From the NCBI GenBank assembly GCA_024704765.1, contig JAKMXF010000357.1, positions 62,001-126,000 on the forward strand: a stretch of 64,000 nt of DNA, given 5' to 3'. The DNA comes from Oopsacas minuta (Eukaryota; Porifera; Hexactinellida; Lyssacinosida; Leucopsacidae). Made by a program: the position numbers and the translations under genes. Every line of letters begins with the position of its first letter. Position 1 is the stretch's first letter. Of the stretch, positions 46,155-57,474 are shown in pieces. The notes below the pieces were generated by a model. It worked only from the letters and a program-made list of their open reading frames with translations. It searched no databases and was not told the DNA's origin.

Positions 46155-47276
46155 CAGTGGAAGCCGCTTAATCAGGTATTTGGTAACTGGTTCCACCGGC
46201 GTTGTGTATACATTTGCACAGGGTAATGAAATAAGCTACAGTATACGACTGTACTTGCAACCTATAAGATTCGAACCCGCTGAGACTGTCTTTCGGATAA
46301 TTGAGGTCATTTATACAGTTAAGGGACAAAAGTATTCGACCACACAAATATATTGTCATAAATTGTATACTCTTTCCCGTTCCTATACACTGTATAGTCT
46401 ATATTCGTAGCTGCAATCTAGTAATTTGTATAGAATAACATGTTTTTCAAGAATTTCAAAAAAATATTTTCGATTTACACTTTTTGAAGGTGTTAATTAT
46501 TAATAATTATTAGATAATTATTGATAATCAAAATATGTGGTAATTCAAAGCCTATTAAGAATCTATAATTTCTGACTTGATATTTGAATTCTACTTAGGC
46601 GAGTTACCCCAGATTAAAATTTCAATGGGATTGAACAATTTTTGCCAGAGTTATAGATGAATTTCAATTTGTGCCATTTGTGCCACCTTTTGCCCAAGGG
46701 GCACAAGTGGCCGTTACCAAGAGGTTATTTTGTAATTCAAGGGTTAGCATAGTAATATAATTCGAAAATATTACTATGACTTATTCCTCCTAACCCTAGT
46801 TGATTTCCTTGTAGTGGCGCTTTTTCCAGCCACCAGTGTCACTTTTTGCAACAAGTGGCACAAATTGAAATTCTTCTATAACTTTGGTAAAAATTGTTCA
46901 ATCCCATTGGAAATTTTAATCTGGGGTAACTCGCCTAAGTAGAATTCAAATATCAAGTCAGAAATTATAGATTCTTAATAGGCTTTGAATTACCACATAT
47001 TTTGATTATCAATAATTATCTAATAATTATTAATAATTAACACCTTCAAAAAGTGTAAATCGAAAATATTTTTTTGAAATTCTTGAAAAACATGTTATTC
47101 TATACAAATTACTAGATTGCAGCTACGAATATAGACTATACAGTATATAGGAGCGGGAAAGAGTATACAATTTATGACAATATATTTGTGTGGTCGAATA
47201 CTTTTGTCCCTTAACTGTACATAGTGGAATAGGAACTGGGATCAGAGGGCATGCTCGGATAATGGAGGTTTCACTG
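46155..47276. mobile_element. pogo-like MITE interrupted by a foldback element
   Basis: Ends are CAGTGGAAGCCGCTTAATC and (inverse) CAGTGAAACCTCCATTATC, each next to TA (46153-46154, 47277-47278). About 220 bp remain if the nested 46316-47217 element is removed. No coding capacity. Confidence 0.7.
46316..47217. mobile_element. Foldback element with about 370-bp near-perfect arms
   Basis: Inverted arms start CAGTTAAGGGACAAAAGTAT next to a TA on each side (46314-46315, 47218-47219). They run inward through TCTTTCC, ATTTCAAAAAAATATTTTCG and a TTATTAATAATTATTAG tract to a GGGGTAACTCG-type block and beyond, leaving a centre near 46690-46850. The arms are almost identical, so the element inserted or was gene-converted recently. 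No transposase is encoded. TA targets point to mobilisation by a Tc1/mariner or pogo enzyme. Confidence 0.9.
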
Positions 47277-47279
47277 TAA

Positions 47280-48328
47280 GTAATATCATAACTAATAAGG
47301 TTACTTATAATACCAACCATAACAGGTCACGTAAATTCTGTTCGTAGGTCAATACAAGGTATATTCCTGAGATTAGGGTAGTATAGCATGATATAGAGGT
47401 CAAGAGGTGAGCAGAAGGACCCAAAACTGTTTGCAAAATGAGCTAATATTTAAGTGATAAATAGTAGATTCCCCCAGGGTGTAAATAGTATTCAAAGAAA
47501 TTGGCGCCAAATGGATGAATACAATATATGTGTCAGAGCTGGCTCTCCTATAAGGGTTCTTGGCAATGATAGTGGCCTCCGTGATGTAACAAAATGAAAA
47601 TATTGGGGAGCAATTGGATCTTACAAATTATCATTTTTTATTTGATGTTCAAGTTTATTACAAAAAGTATGAGAGTGTAGCGAGAGAGCCGAAATGTAGA
47701 GGTTTAAGAGGTCGAGAAATGTAGGAAATAAAATGGAAGCATTACCAAGCCCCCCTCCCCTCCCCACAGTTACGCCACTGAGTGGGATACGGTTGTACCC
47801 CAGCACTTTTGGCAGGCCAATGAAGTAAATAGTCGAGACCACTCGCGCTGGGTGCCAATCTACAACCTACAATGTAACCAGGGTGGTCGGGGTAGTGCGA
47901 GTACATTGATAAATAGGATAAATATATATAGCCAACAAAGAAATTTTATGCGGTTTGGTACAGAACCAATATGTTTACTGTAGTGCCTGATAATTACAAC
48001 ACAGAGTAGCAATCGAAAATGTCGCACCATATGCGCACCACCATGACTCAACAACATGTCGCTACTCCACTGAATGCAAAAATAAAAGCGATTTATGTAA
48101 CATGTCGACAAGATTTCTCAGCACCAGGAGAATGAATGTATTCATGTAGGAAAGTCGGAATCAACAATGCAATAGGCTGTGGATGGGGCACCCTACCTAT
48201 AGCAAAATAAAGTAAAATAATACAGAATAATATATCAATATATAACTACAACTTAGCAGAATAATAAAAGCAAGAATAGGAAATCAGACGATTAATAAAT
48301 GACTAAATAAATCAAATACATATATTTA
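47280..48328. other. No gene recognised; 3' side of cystinosin
   Basis: Contains a hAT-like terminus (CAGTTACGCCACTG region near 47767-47780, GC-richer) and otherwise AT-rich sequence without domain-bearing frames. Confidence 0.4.
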
Positions 48329-49417
48329 TCATGTTGCATTAATTTTGTTAACATTCAAATTGGCTTGAAGTAGAGGTTCCTTCTCGATATTTTTATTTGT
48401 AAATGAACATGTCTTCCCAGGAATTCTATACAAAACATAATGCTGAACTACAAAAAGTATATCGAACAAAACTGAGAATAGACCCAGACCAAATTTGGTC
48501 GGGTCTCCAAAAATAGACCCCCAGTCATTATTGTTATAAGAAACAATAAACATTTGAAGAATGCTCAAAGAGCCTCCAGTGAAGTCCAACAACACATTTC
48601 CAATGCTCCAACCTATTGTAGATTTTCGTTTAAAATTCATATAAGCTTGGGGCACGTACTTAATAAGCGTGATGAAGAGCTTGATGTAGGAAAGTACATA
48701 AAGAAATACCAACCAAGTGGTCTTGCCAGCAATAGCAATTATACCAGCTATTGTTACAATCAGAAAAAATGCGGATAGGAATGTAACAGCAATATATGAA
48801 ATCCTCTGTCCATTTCTCTCAAAACAAAAACACTGAAGAATCGTGAACAGAGTTATCAAGACTGCGTGTACTGCAAATATAACGTCATTTAACTTTACTG
48901 GGTTAACACCACCTCGGTGCTGAGAGAAATAAATATCTTGAATTTCAGAAGACCAATATAAACAAGAATTGAATAAAGCGTAAAATGTAAATCCAAGGAT
49001 ATTGTAGGCTAAGAAGTCAAAATTAAGTCCAACAACGCTCCTGCGATAGAAATTGAGGATAACCTGAGGGTAGAATGAAATTGACCATGCTAAGAAATAA
49101 CACCATCCAATTACCATAGAGAGTATTTCTAAAGCTGGAATGTGAACAACAGAAAAATGTATAAATTGTGTAGCCAATGTGGATGAATTAATAGAATAAG
49201 TAGTAGATCCCACGTTTTCAGCAATATATCCTACTGTACTAGAGTTTAAGGATGGGAAGAGGGTTAAGTGAGATTGATAGAGGAAGGTAACATTATTGAA
49301 TGGAGGAACTTCGGTGATATCAACCTCGGTTGGAATTGAAACGTTGTAATACAAAGTAAAATTACCATGATCCCCTATTGAAAGTAGTGGAACTTGAGAA
49401 GTATATAAATGCGACAT
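48329..49417 (-). CDS. CTNS: Cystinosin, lysosomal cystine/H+ symporter, single-exon core
   Basis: Exports cystine from lysosomes with protons. The 362-residue frame has a lumenal N-terminal domain with N-glycosylation sequons (N19, N25, N42, N58, N77), then seven membrane segments from about residue 95 on. Both PQ-loop motifs are present (SFYPQVIL, PQ 117-118; KYVPQAYM, PQ 256-257), as are the signature WSIGNVLLDFTGGS (270-283) and FGDPTKFGLG (303-312) blocks. The C-terminus lacks the human GYDQL signal but has EKEPLL (345-350), a [DE]xxxL[LI] lysosomal sorting motif. The ATG at 49417 is not followed by an obvious signal peptide, and a splice-acceptor-like site ends directly before it. A short upstream exon may therefore supply the true N-terminus. 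Family length is about 367, so little can be missing. Confidence 0.95.
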   Translation of the reverse strand: MSHLYTSQVPLLSIGDHGNFTLYYNVSIPTEVDITEVPPFNNVTFLYQSHLTLFPSLNSSTVGYIAENVGSTTYSINSSTLATQFIHFSVVHIPALEILSMVIGWCYFLAWSISFYPQVILNFYRRSVVGLNFDFLAYNILGFTFYALFNSCLYWSSEIQDIYFSQHRGGVNPVKLNDVIFAVHAVLITLFTILQCFCFERNGQRISYIAVTFLSAFFLIVTIAGIIAIAGKTTWLVFLYVLSYIKLFITLIKYVPQAYMNFKRKSTIGWSIGNVLLDFTGGSLSILQMFIVSYNNNDWGSIFGDPTKFGLGLFSVLFDILFVVQHYVLYRIPGKTCSFTNKNIEKEPLLQANLNVNKINAT

Positions 49418-49436
49418 CTACAATAAAATAATTGAG
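49418..49436 (-). promoter_or_regulatory. Splice-acceptor-like site abutting cystinosin ATG
   Basis: On minus, CTCAATTATTTTATTGTAG is immediately followed by the ATG. Either a 3' splice site of an upstream coding or 5'-UTR exon, or a spliced-leader acceptor. Confidence 0.5.
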
Positions 49437-50761
49437 AAAATAAAATTTTACAGCTAAGCATTAAAGATAAGGCCTGATCACTACTTTGACCAGGGATAAA
49501 AGGAAGTGGATATATTATGATGGGAAAATTCTATAATCGCCAATAGTATGAAATAGCTTTTCACCCAAATAAATGTATTATTATTATTATGTAAGAATTC
49601 ACAAAAGCCATAATTGTGAAAAATTTTAAGCGAAAAGACGTCATCTGTTAGCGTAAGTGGAAAGTACGTTTAAAAAATGTGTAAATGAATAATTAACGTA
49701 TCACAGGTCAAAATAGCTTTGTTGAGTGTAGTCCACTGTTAGTTTTGTGGTTAGTTGTGACACAACATGGTCATAATTTGTTTACCAAATGTTTGGTGAA
49801 GAATACCTCTGTTTAAATGGAGAGATTTTGAGCTTTTTCATAGTGGGTATTGAAACAAAAAAATGAGTTTGATACTAATGGTATTACCAGCTTACATAAT
49901 GCATATTCTGAAGAACTTTTAATGTTGAATGTTTAGTTAATGAACCAATTCCCCTCTTCTATGTAAGAATTTCCCTGCCCAATTCTTACATAAAAGATGT
50001 AGCAGCTACTACTTTGCAGTACTTCCATCATCTACTACCTGAGTCCACCATTCCAGGTAATGATCAGTACTTTGTGCAAGATCGATTTGTTATACATATG
50101 TATACTTCTAATCAAATAGAACTCTTAAAATTATTTAAGGGAAATGATGTAGTTTATAAAATTAGATGCTATTGATCCCTGATCAGTAAACATCCTTCAT
50201 GCTCTAACGAAATATTGTATTATGCTCCAACTAATCAGCATCCTGACTATTCCACCAGTCTAATAACTTGAGCATAAACGATCAGTAGTGAATTAGCTTG
50301 TAGTCCTTATGCAAACAAATATTTAAAGAGTAAAGAAAATGCAAGTAGAAAATGAAGAAAATTGAAGTAGGAATCGTCTAAAAGGAAAAAAAACAAATTT
50401 AGCTATATCAAACCTTCCTATTTGTATACTTCAAAATAATTTGAAAGTTATAAATCGAATAATATACCATTAGATAGTCAACAAATCCGTTAGCAAATAG
50501 AGAAATACAAGTATCATTTAAGACTGTGTATGAGCAGGTTAAATACCCAAAGGAAGTTCAAAACATTAGTTTACCAGGCAAGGAAGTAGAAATAATACCG
50601 ATTTAGACCTTATAGAAGTTGGTTGAACTAGATTATACATTTCCTAGGTTCCAACCCGTTACTTCTAAGGAACAAAAGGTTATTTGTGAAAGGTTAAACT
50701 TAAAATTGTATAATTCACTAGTTTTTCCAGAAATGAAATCTCAGAAATTAAAAAAATGACT
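49437..50761. other. No gene recognised; upstream of cystinosin
   Basis: AT-rich. CTGATCACTA and GATCAGTA words recur at about 49473, 50063, 50175 and 50280, suggesting one or more small MITEs. I could not identify an upstream signal-peptide exon for cystinosin with confidence. Confidence 0.4.
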
Positions 50762-52420
50762 CATAGCCTACTAAATATATGGTCTAACAGTAAAAGTACC
50801 AGGGATGCGTTATTAACTGATATTGGAGAATTTTGTTATTGTCTTAAATATCTAATGAAAATGTTATCTCAAGTATTATTAATAATCCCTCGCAGGAATT
50901 AAACTAAGATATTGAAATTATATTTGAAGTTAACTGAAACTAATGTATATTGGACAATAACCCAATCAACATACATAATAAATGTAAATACATACAATTA
51001 CAATAATAATACATACACTTCACAAAATCATGAGGACTTTTTCAGTTTACGTTTTCTATACCCCTAGAAGTGACAAGTGAATTACAGTTCTTAATCTTGT
51101 TGGCCAGAAAGCAATTAGCAGTAGTAAAAATAAGTTTGGGAAAGATATCTCATCTGGTAACATAAGAGATAGAACAATTTGATTTCCAGATATCAATACT
51201 TGCATCATCTTCCATGTATATCAATGTGAGCTCAACTAATATTTTTCTAGCTGGATCGTGTACAAGTAGATTCGCCAACTGATCATTATCTTCAATAGCA
51301 AACAGAATCTTCCAAAGAGTTATGACAGAGCTAAGAACAGGCTCAGATGGATATTTGAGCCCCCTCGATCTGTTAATTGCAAGAGCTTGAATTGAGAAAT
51401 TGAATCACTGTCAGGATTAAATTCTTTATCATAAGTTAGCGTATCAGTGCACAATCTACACTCTTGAAACCCTTTCAAGAATTTATAGACCGAATATCCT
51501 CCGATAAAAGCTAACGACTGGAGTATCTGCTGAGTGCATTCATTGATAATACATCGCTAATTCCATCAAGATATGGCTCAAGATCTATTTGGTCATCACT
51601 AGAAATAGTAGAGGGTGAATTCAAAGATTTGACAAAAGTATGTATGGATTGAGAAGAGTCCTGTTGGTCAGAAACATTTTTAAAATGTTAGAGAGCTTAA
51701 GATTACGCTAGGATTCAAGAATTTGAATGTAGGAAATATGATAATTCGAACCACCTATCATACGATAGATTCCAAGTGATGTTCCAATGGGTCTGTTTGC
51801 AGAAATGCAGACAAAACATAAGAGAATGCACATGACTCAGTTAGTTAGTTTGTTATCTGTCCTAAAGCAACACAAGGGTATCTCAAACTAGTATACGTTT
51901 GCTTACTCAATCTACCCGATTTGCCAAATCTAGTAGGATCAAATGAGTGAGGCACCCTAGTCCCCAATTTGCCACTCAGAGAAAATAGTTTGATAAGATT
52001 TACATTCAAAGGATAATTGTCAGTAAAATTACCTGTACACGTAAACCACAATTCTCAATATCAATGATACACTCATTGATGATGGGTAATAGCTTTTCAG
52101 CGGAAATAGATCCACATGGTAATAAACGTGAAACACAAGACCATTTCTTATGTAAGCTAGACACCATTACCGCAAACACAGTTCTGTTTAGGTCCTCTGG
52201 GTCCAAATTAGGAGCAAAGATTTTCCCTCCTTTATAAGTAATATCAGATTTAACATGTATTTCATCCATTTGAACTAAAATATTTCTCTCCAATGAACTG
52301 AGGAAGAAGTAGCTTGGGAGAGATAGGTAGAGAAATCGTTTTCAATGCCAAACGAAGAATACAATGTATTTAATGTCTGAACATGCAATAGAGAAAGATA
52401 CTCTAAACCCTGGAGATATG
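50762..52420 (-). pseudogene. P-like transposon copy 2, transposase core and C-terminus
   Basis: The 3' terminus CATAGCCTACTAAATATATG at 50762 is the family end. On minus from about 52420: TLNTLYSSFG, then QMDEIHVKSDITYKGGKIFA (first catalytic Asp and the P-type IDE-x-x-VK box) near 52280, AVMVSSLHKKW, and LTDNYPLNVNLIKLF (second Asp) near 52010. After lesions come a C-terminal part with KFLKGFQECRLC near 51480, RGLKYPSEPVLSSVITLWKI near 51380 and ANCFLANKIKNCNS near 51120. Frameshifts and stops abound. The 5' end with the THAP domain and the other terminus are missing, because the sequence runs directly into RAG1-like copy C. Confidence 0.8.
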
Positions 52421-52449
52421 CATAACATGTTGACATTTAAGGACTTTTT

Positions 52450-53082
52450 TTTAAACTTTATATTTGCTCGCTCCAATCTCTAAACAGTCCAACAGAAAGG
52501 CAGATTTATCGATTGGCGCTTTGTGCAAGATTCCACTAAAAGAACCCTTGTTGATGATCGCCTTACACACTTGTGAAGTAACTCGATCGTAAGAATTGTT
52601 AGATATTAATTCTAAAGCCAGAGCAACTAGTTATTTAGGCTAGACATTTTCTCTTTCAGCTAAGAAATGAATATGGTCTAAAAGAATGATCAGTCTAGAT
52701 CTGGAAGTTTGAAGATTGCAATCAAGTAAATGCTTTCTGGAATCATGGACAATTTCTTCAGAGAAATTTCGACTTTCAGAAATAGAAACTTTACGAAAAG
52801 GTTCTAATCCAGGATCGAGTGAAATTCTCTTCTTTCTCGGAATGAAAGTTGATAGAGGTGTAGTATATGAATGGAAGGTCAAATTCTCCCAGGTCTCAAG
52901 ATCACTCTTCTTCCGTAATACTCTCTGGATGATATAAGCGACTTGAACTTATATAGAATAGTATCATGTTCTTCCTGTGAAATATTCTTATCATCAATAA
53001 GATACTGCGTAGTGGCTTTAGGGCTTTTGCCCATTGAAATATAGCTAACATATGCTTCTTTGTTGGTCACAACAGAGGCCAT
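52450..53082 (-). pseudogene. RAG1-like transposase copy C, N-terminal fragment
   Basis: Same lineage as copy A: MASVVTNKEAYVSYISMGKS from 53082, FKSLISSREYYGRR, then (after a frameshift) DLETWENL, RKKRISLDPG, ESRNFSEEIVHDSRKHLLDC, LQTSRSRLIILLDHI and ALALELISNNSYDR...GSFSGIL, ending near 52450 at LEIGASKYK. The catalytic core is gone, replaced by P copy 2. About 100 bp upstream of the ATG are also shared with copy A (CCGGACAAA and GGAAAAATGTATTTTT words). A Merlin element interrupts that upstream region at 53258. Confidence 0.8.
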
Positions 53083-53258
53083 TACTTCACTAAGAGCTAT
53101 TATTAGACAGAAAAAGATTAAAATTATTTTCGTGCATCATCTACATTTGCATGAGGGCAAGAATATATAGAATTTACTTGAATTTCAAAATAATCCTAAA
53201 AATACATTTTTCCGATTATTTGTCCGGTCCAAGCATTGATGTACTCAAAAATATATTT

Positions 53259-53637
53259 GGTACAATTGCAGAATCTTACACCCCCCAACTTTTTTAATGT
53301 GGTCAAAAATCCCTATATGCACCGTTCAAGAACTCGTTGAGAGAAGTTGATAGAGCTAAAGAAACCCAAAATTGGATTAAAATTGACAAAGTTACGAAAA
53401 ATTTACTCTCTAAGCCAAATCCTATGGGGAAAATTGTATTACTCACTATAGTCATAGGAATGCTCATACTGTTGATATTGCGGTTATACACGCTTGTTAC
53501 TCTACTCTTTCATGCTCATCTGTTTGCTATTCAGTGTATTTCACTGCAGGTAATTCTTGTTACTTTAAAGGAAAGTTGGTTATTACATAATTCTGTCTGC
53601 AACACTAAATATACAATGCAACATTTCATTTCATATT
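53259..53637 (+). repeat. Merlin terminal inverted repeat, left
   Basis: 379 bp, near-perfect inverse of 57088-57466. The frames here (for example 53337-53651) recur in the right arm and are not independent genes. Confidence 0.93.
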
Positions 53638-55027
53638 ATGCATGCAACTAAATTGCATCCTGTATGTGAAGTCGTTCAAACGTACCATACTTGCCAACTG
53701 TTCCGTTGGTTGGCGGGACACCACGATTACTCGCCCCGAATATGTGTTGACTGCCAATGAGGCTAATGTCCAGCCAAAACTTGACAAAACCCTTAATTGT
53801 CCCTCTATTTTGTAGTCCAGTCTAATACAAATATACTGCATTCGACGATGTCCCGCTCAATTAGCCCCTTCTGTCCCGCATTTTATCTTCACTCATGTTG
53901 GCAAGTATGGGGGTTGACACTTGTCCTGTAATACTCCGATAATGTTTAGCCAGTGCAGAGCAAAAGTATCAAGTTTTGGATAGCTAATATAATACGGGTG
54001 GTATTTCTTGCCTGAACCAAATGTACGGGGTCAAATGTCTATTATAGATAAACTTGAGCAAGTGTAATCAGTTTGTAACTGCAACACATTCTCATTATAA
54101 CGAAGTGTTCTGGACTGGTACGGAACCCGGTTACATTTCGTGATCTGCAGCATTAAGATATATGCGGAGTAAGATCAATACTTTCAAGCTGGAGGAGGTT
54201 TGTAAATCACTTTGTTATAGCGTGAGTTTAGTCATATAATTGATGTTAGCTTATAACGGAAGTTTACAGTACTGGGCCTTATGAGGTCGTGTAACAGGTT
54301 CGGCGGTCGCTCCGAACCAATAATTAGCAATGTATATTAATGGTGAGATGTGATGAATGCTGCAACAGTAAGTTTGTGATTCCTGCGTCCCTACAATGCC
54401 AGTATTATTAGACAGTCAACTCCGCTTAATTAGGACAAATTTAGGTAATCGAGTGAAATTAGTAACTCACTCAAGACGATTTTCTCTTGATTTAGGAAGT
54501 TGTAATAAGCTACGTACTAGGTACATCGCCTAATTTGGGATTAATGTGGCCAAATCAAATTCTATTTACTAGTTATTGTTATCGGAAGACAATATAACGA
54601 TCCGAATGAGAAAGTTATTTGATTATGGGATTATTTACATAAATTTTCTTTACAACCAACAATCACCTAAAATATGGTAAATATGCTTGAGATTAAACAT
54701 GAGAAGTGTGGTAAAAATATGTGGTTTCAGATGTAATTTCTATTGTATAGATTTGTTGATGTGTTCATAGTTATACCAGTATCTATTACATACAAAATTT
54801 AGTATAATTGGAATGCTGTTTGCTGGTTACTGAATTGAACAACAAATGGTTTAGGAAAGTGGCATGCAAACCACATGTAATTATTACCTATACTTAAAGA
54901 ATACATTCTAAACGATCATACAATGTATTTCAATCAATCTTAAGTCAAGTATAAAAGGAATATCAGGGAAATATAACTAATAAATCCTAATTATTCGAGT
55001 TGTGATATTTCTATTATAAAACCCTTA

Positions 55028-55954
55028 ATGGCAGTTGCTCCATCGTTTCAAACTCTGCTGGTTCCTATAATATTTCCAGTTATTGAAGAAATGACCTTAA
55101 AACAACTTTTTCGTAATATCACTATTGATGAAGATACTTGTATAGCATGGCTCAAAAGTAACGGACTTTTAGCTACCGGGATGATGTGCAAATGCGGTAG
55201 AATTATGAGACCCGGAACATTTTCAGATATTGCAGATGGATAGGGGTGGAGGTGCCCGGAAAAGTCATGCAAGAAATTCGCTTCGATGAGGATTGGCTCA
55301 TTCTTTGAAGGTGCTCATATACCGTTAACTGAGTTGGTAGAATTTCTCTATTTCTGGGCCGATAATCTTCAAACTACTGCCTTTTTACACAAGAATCTGG
55401 GGTGGGGAGAGCATACTATAACAGACTGGAAGAACTTCCTCAGAGACCTATGTGTTGAAGAATTTTTAGCCAATCCTCAACCAATTGGGGAAATAGATGA
55501 ATCAAAGTTTAGATATCGAAAGTATTCAAGAGGTCGTATGCTATCAGGTCAATGGGTATTTGGAGGAATAGATAGAGAGACAAAAGATATCTTTATGATA
55601 CCTGTTCAAGACAGGTCGGCTGCAACATTAGTCCCTCTCATCCAGAGATATATTCTTCCGGGCACTACCATACTTTCTGACGAATGGGCATCGTATAATT
55701 CTATCCCCGCTGCAAGTTTTCAGCATCTCACCGTCAACCATAGTCTCAATTTTGTTGACCCTACTACAGGTGTATATACGCAAACAGTTGAGAGTACATG
55801 GGGTGGTGCGAAGAAACGGCTGAGGAATTGCATGACTACTAACCCCATACTTTTAGATACCCACTTATCTGAAGTTTGTTGGCAGAAGAAATATGGAGAA
55901 GCTAGTTTCTCCAACCTTATCATGGAAATAAGGAAACAATATCCAGTTGTCTAA
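55028..55954 (+). pseudogene. Merlin transposase, intact except one in-frame TAG
   Basis: DDE transposase of the IS1595/ISXO2 group. From MAVAPSFQTLL it has a zinc ribbon (C-K-C-G near residue 58, C-P-E-K-S-C just after the stop), then the IRxGSFFEG block and a DDE core. The core residues are IDESKF (Asp codon at 55496), LSDEWASYN (Asp at 55679) and QTVESTWGGAKKRL (Glu at 55790). A single TAG at 55241-55243 replaces the residue between DG and the GWRCP block; the frame is otherwise continuous for 308 codons, usual family length. One stop and near-identical long ends imply recent activity. Confidence 0.92.
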
Positions 55955-56322
55955 CTGTACCATACTTCTGCTTTGGTGTTTCTTTTGTAGCAGTACTTGT
56001 TATATTGTAGATTTGTAGTTAAAGTAGTGTATAGAAAGCTCAATACTAATTAGTTACTTCAAATATAACGACCACCCATAGTATTATATCCAGCTATGGG
56101 GGTGTCATATATTTAATATTCTGTCCACTATCATAAGTAGAAACCCATGAAAACTTTGTTCCAACATTACTAACGCACCTGGAGAGAAGCTGGATCATAA
56201 CTATGCGATTAAATAGTACATGAATTGTTTCTAACATTGATATGAACACAAACGAACGATCAAAATTGGTTTGCCTTGGCCGGAGTAATACAAATTAAAC
56301 TACCATTTTAGGAAACAGAATA

Positions 56323-57017
56323 CAGTAGAACCTCCGAGATCCGGACAGTCCCGTCCGAATAGTGTCCGGATCTCGGATTTTCATTTAGTATCAAATACAA
56401 AACGGTCAAGCCTACAAAATTTCTACTCTCTGAGATCCGGACATTATCCATTTATTTTTCACCCATAATCAGATTGAAATAAATTACTTCCAATTTCCAA
56501 TTGCTCTTTAGAGGTAGTAGATAGCACATCCTCATCAAATAATGAATAGGGAGAGTTTACAGATTTATTTTTGGAAATGGCTCTTTAGAGATTAATGAAA
56601 ATTGGCAGCAACCACATAAGTGGCTTGATGAAGATGACGATGCAGGATACTAACTTTTAGACGATGAAGAAATTATCTCAGAAGTTTTAGCTACGAATCC
56701 TGACTTTAAAGAAGACACTACTGATCCTAGACCTTGTGTAACCGCAGCACAAGCATGTGAATACCTGGAAACCGTGTTAGAATGACTAGAGTCCCAAGGG
56801 GATACCCGGATAGAACATTTGCTTCTAGTAAAGAATGGAGAAACAGGGCTGCTGAAAAACGAGTAAAAACTACTAAACAGACATCATTATTGCCTTTTTA
56901 TAGTTATTTCTTTTGTTTTATTTGTACGATTCGTGCTGAATATTTTCACTGATAATATTATTTCGTAGAAAATCATGTCCGGTCTAGGGAGGTGTCCGGA
57001 TCTCGGAGGTTTTACTG
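56323..57017. mobile_element. pogo/Tigger-like element remnant inside Merlin
   Basis: Ends are CAGTAGAACCTCCGAGATCC and (inverse) CAGTAAAACCTCCGAGATCC, flanked by TA (56321-56322, 57018-57019). Internal plus frames read acidic, Tigger/CENP-B-like C-terminal sequence (DEEIISEVLATNPDFKEDT), but no catalytic core. 695 bp, deletion derivative. Confidence 0.85.
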
Positions 57018-57087
57018 TATATGCAAATATATGTGTCATATCGGGAATTCCATTAACTAGGTCGAATTATCGAGGTGCCATAGTATA

Positions 57088-57466
57088 AAATATGAAATGA
57101 AATGTTGCATTGTATATTTAGTGTTGCAGACAGAATTATGTAATAACCAACTTTCCTTTAAAGTAACAAGAATTACCTGCAGTGAAATACACTGAATAGC
57201 AAACAGATGAGCATGAAAGAGTAGAGTAACAAGCGTGTATAACCGCAATATCAACAGTATGAGCATTCCTATGACTATAGTGAGTAATACAATTTTCCCC
57301 ATAGGATTTGGCTTAGAGAGTAAATTTTTCGTAACTTTGTCAATTTTAATCCAATTTTGGGTTTCTTTAGCTCTATCAACTTCTCTCAACGAGTTCTTGA
57401 ACGGTGCACATAGGGATTTTTGACCACATTAAAAAAGTTGGGGGTGTAAGATTCTGCAATTGTACC
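57088..57466 (-). repeat. Merlin terminal inverted repeat, right
   Basis: Inverse of 53259-53637 with only a few base differences. Confidence 0.93.
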
Positions 57467-57474
57467 ATATATTT

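Larger units (their letters stand above)
53251..57474 (+). mobile_element. Merlin (IS1595/ISXO2-like) transposon with 379-bp ends
   Basis: The element proper is 53259-57466 (4208 bp). It starts GGTACAATTGCAGAATC and ends with the exact inverse, flanked by ATATATTT on both sides (53251-53258, 57467-57474), an 8-bp duplication typical of Merlin. The inverted ends span 53259-53637 and 57088-57466 and are nearly identical; each carries the same fortuitous open frames. Inside are one transposase gene, an unassigned 1.4-kb left interior and a nested pogo-like MITE. It inserted upstream of RAG1-like copy C. Confidence 0.95.

Noticed and set aside
53337-53651. Open frames in 53303-53651 and 57057-57423 as small membrane protein genes
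   Set aside because: The same frames occur in both Merlin terminal inverted repeats; they are products of the repeat, not independent genes.
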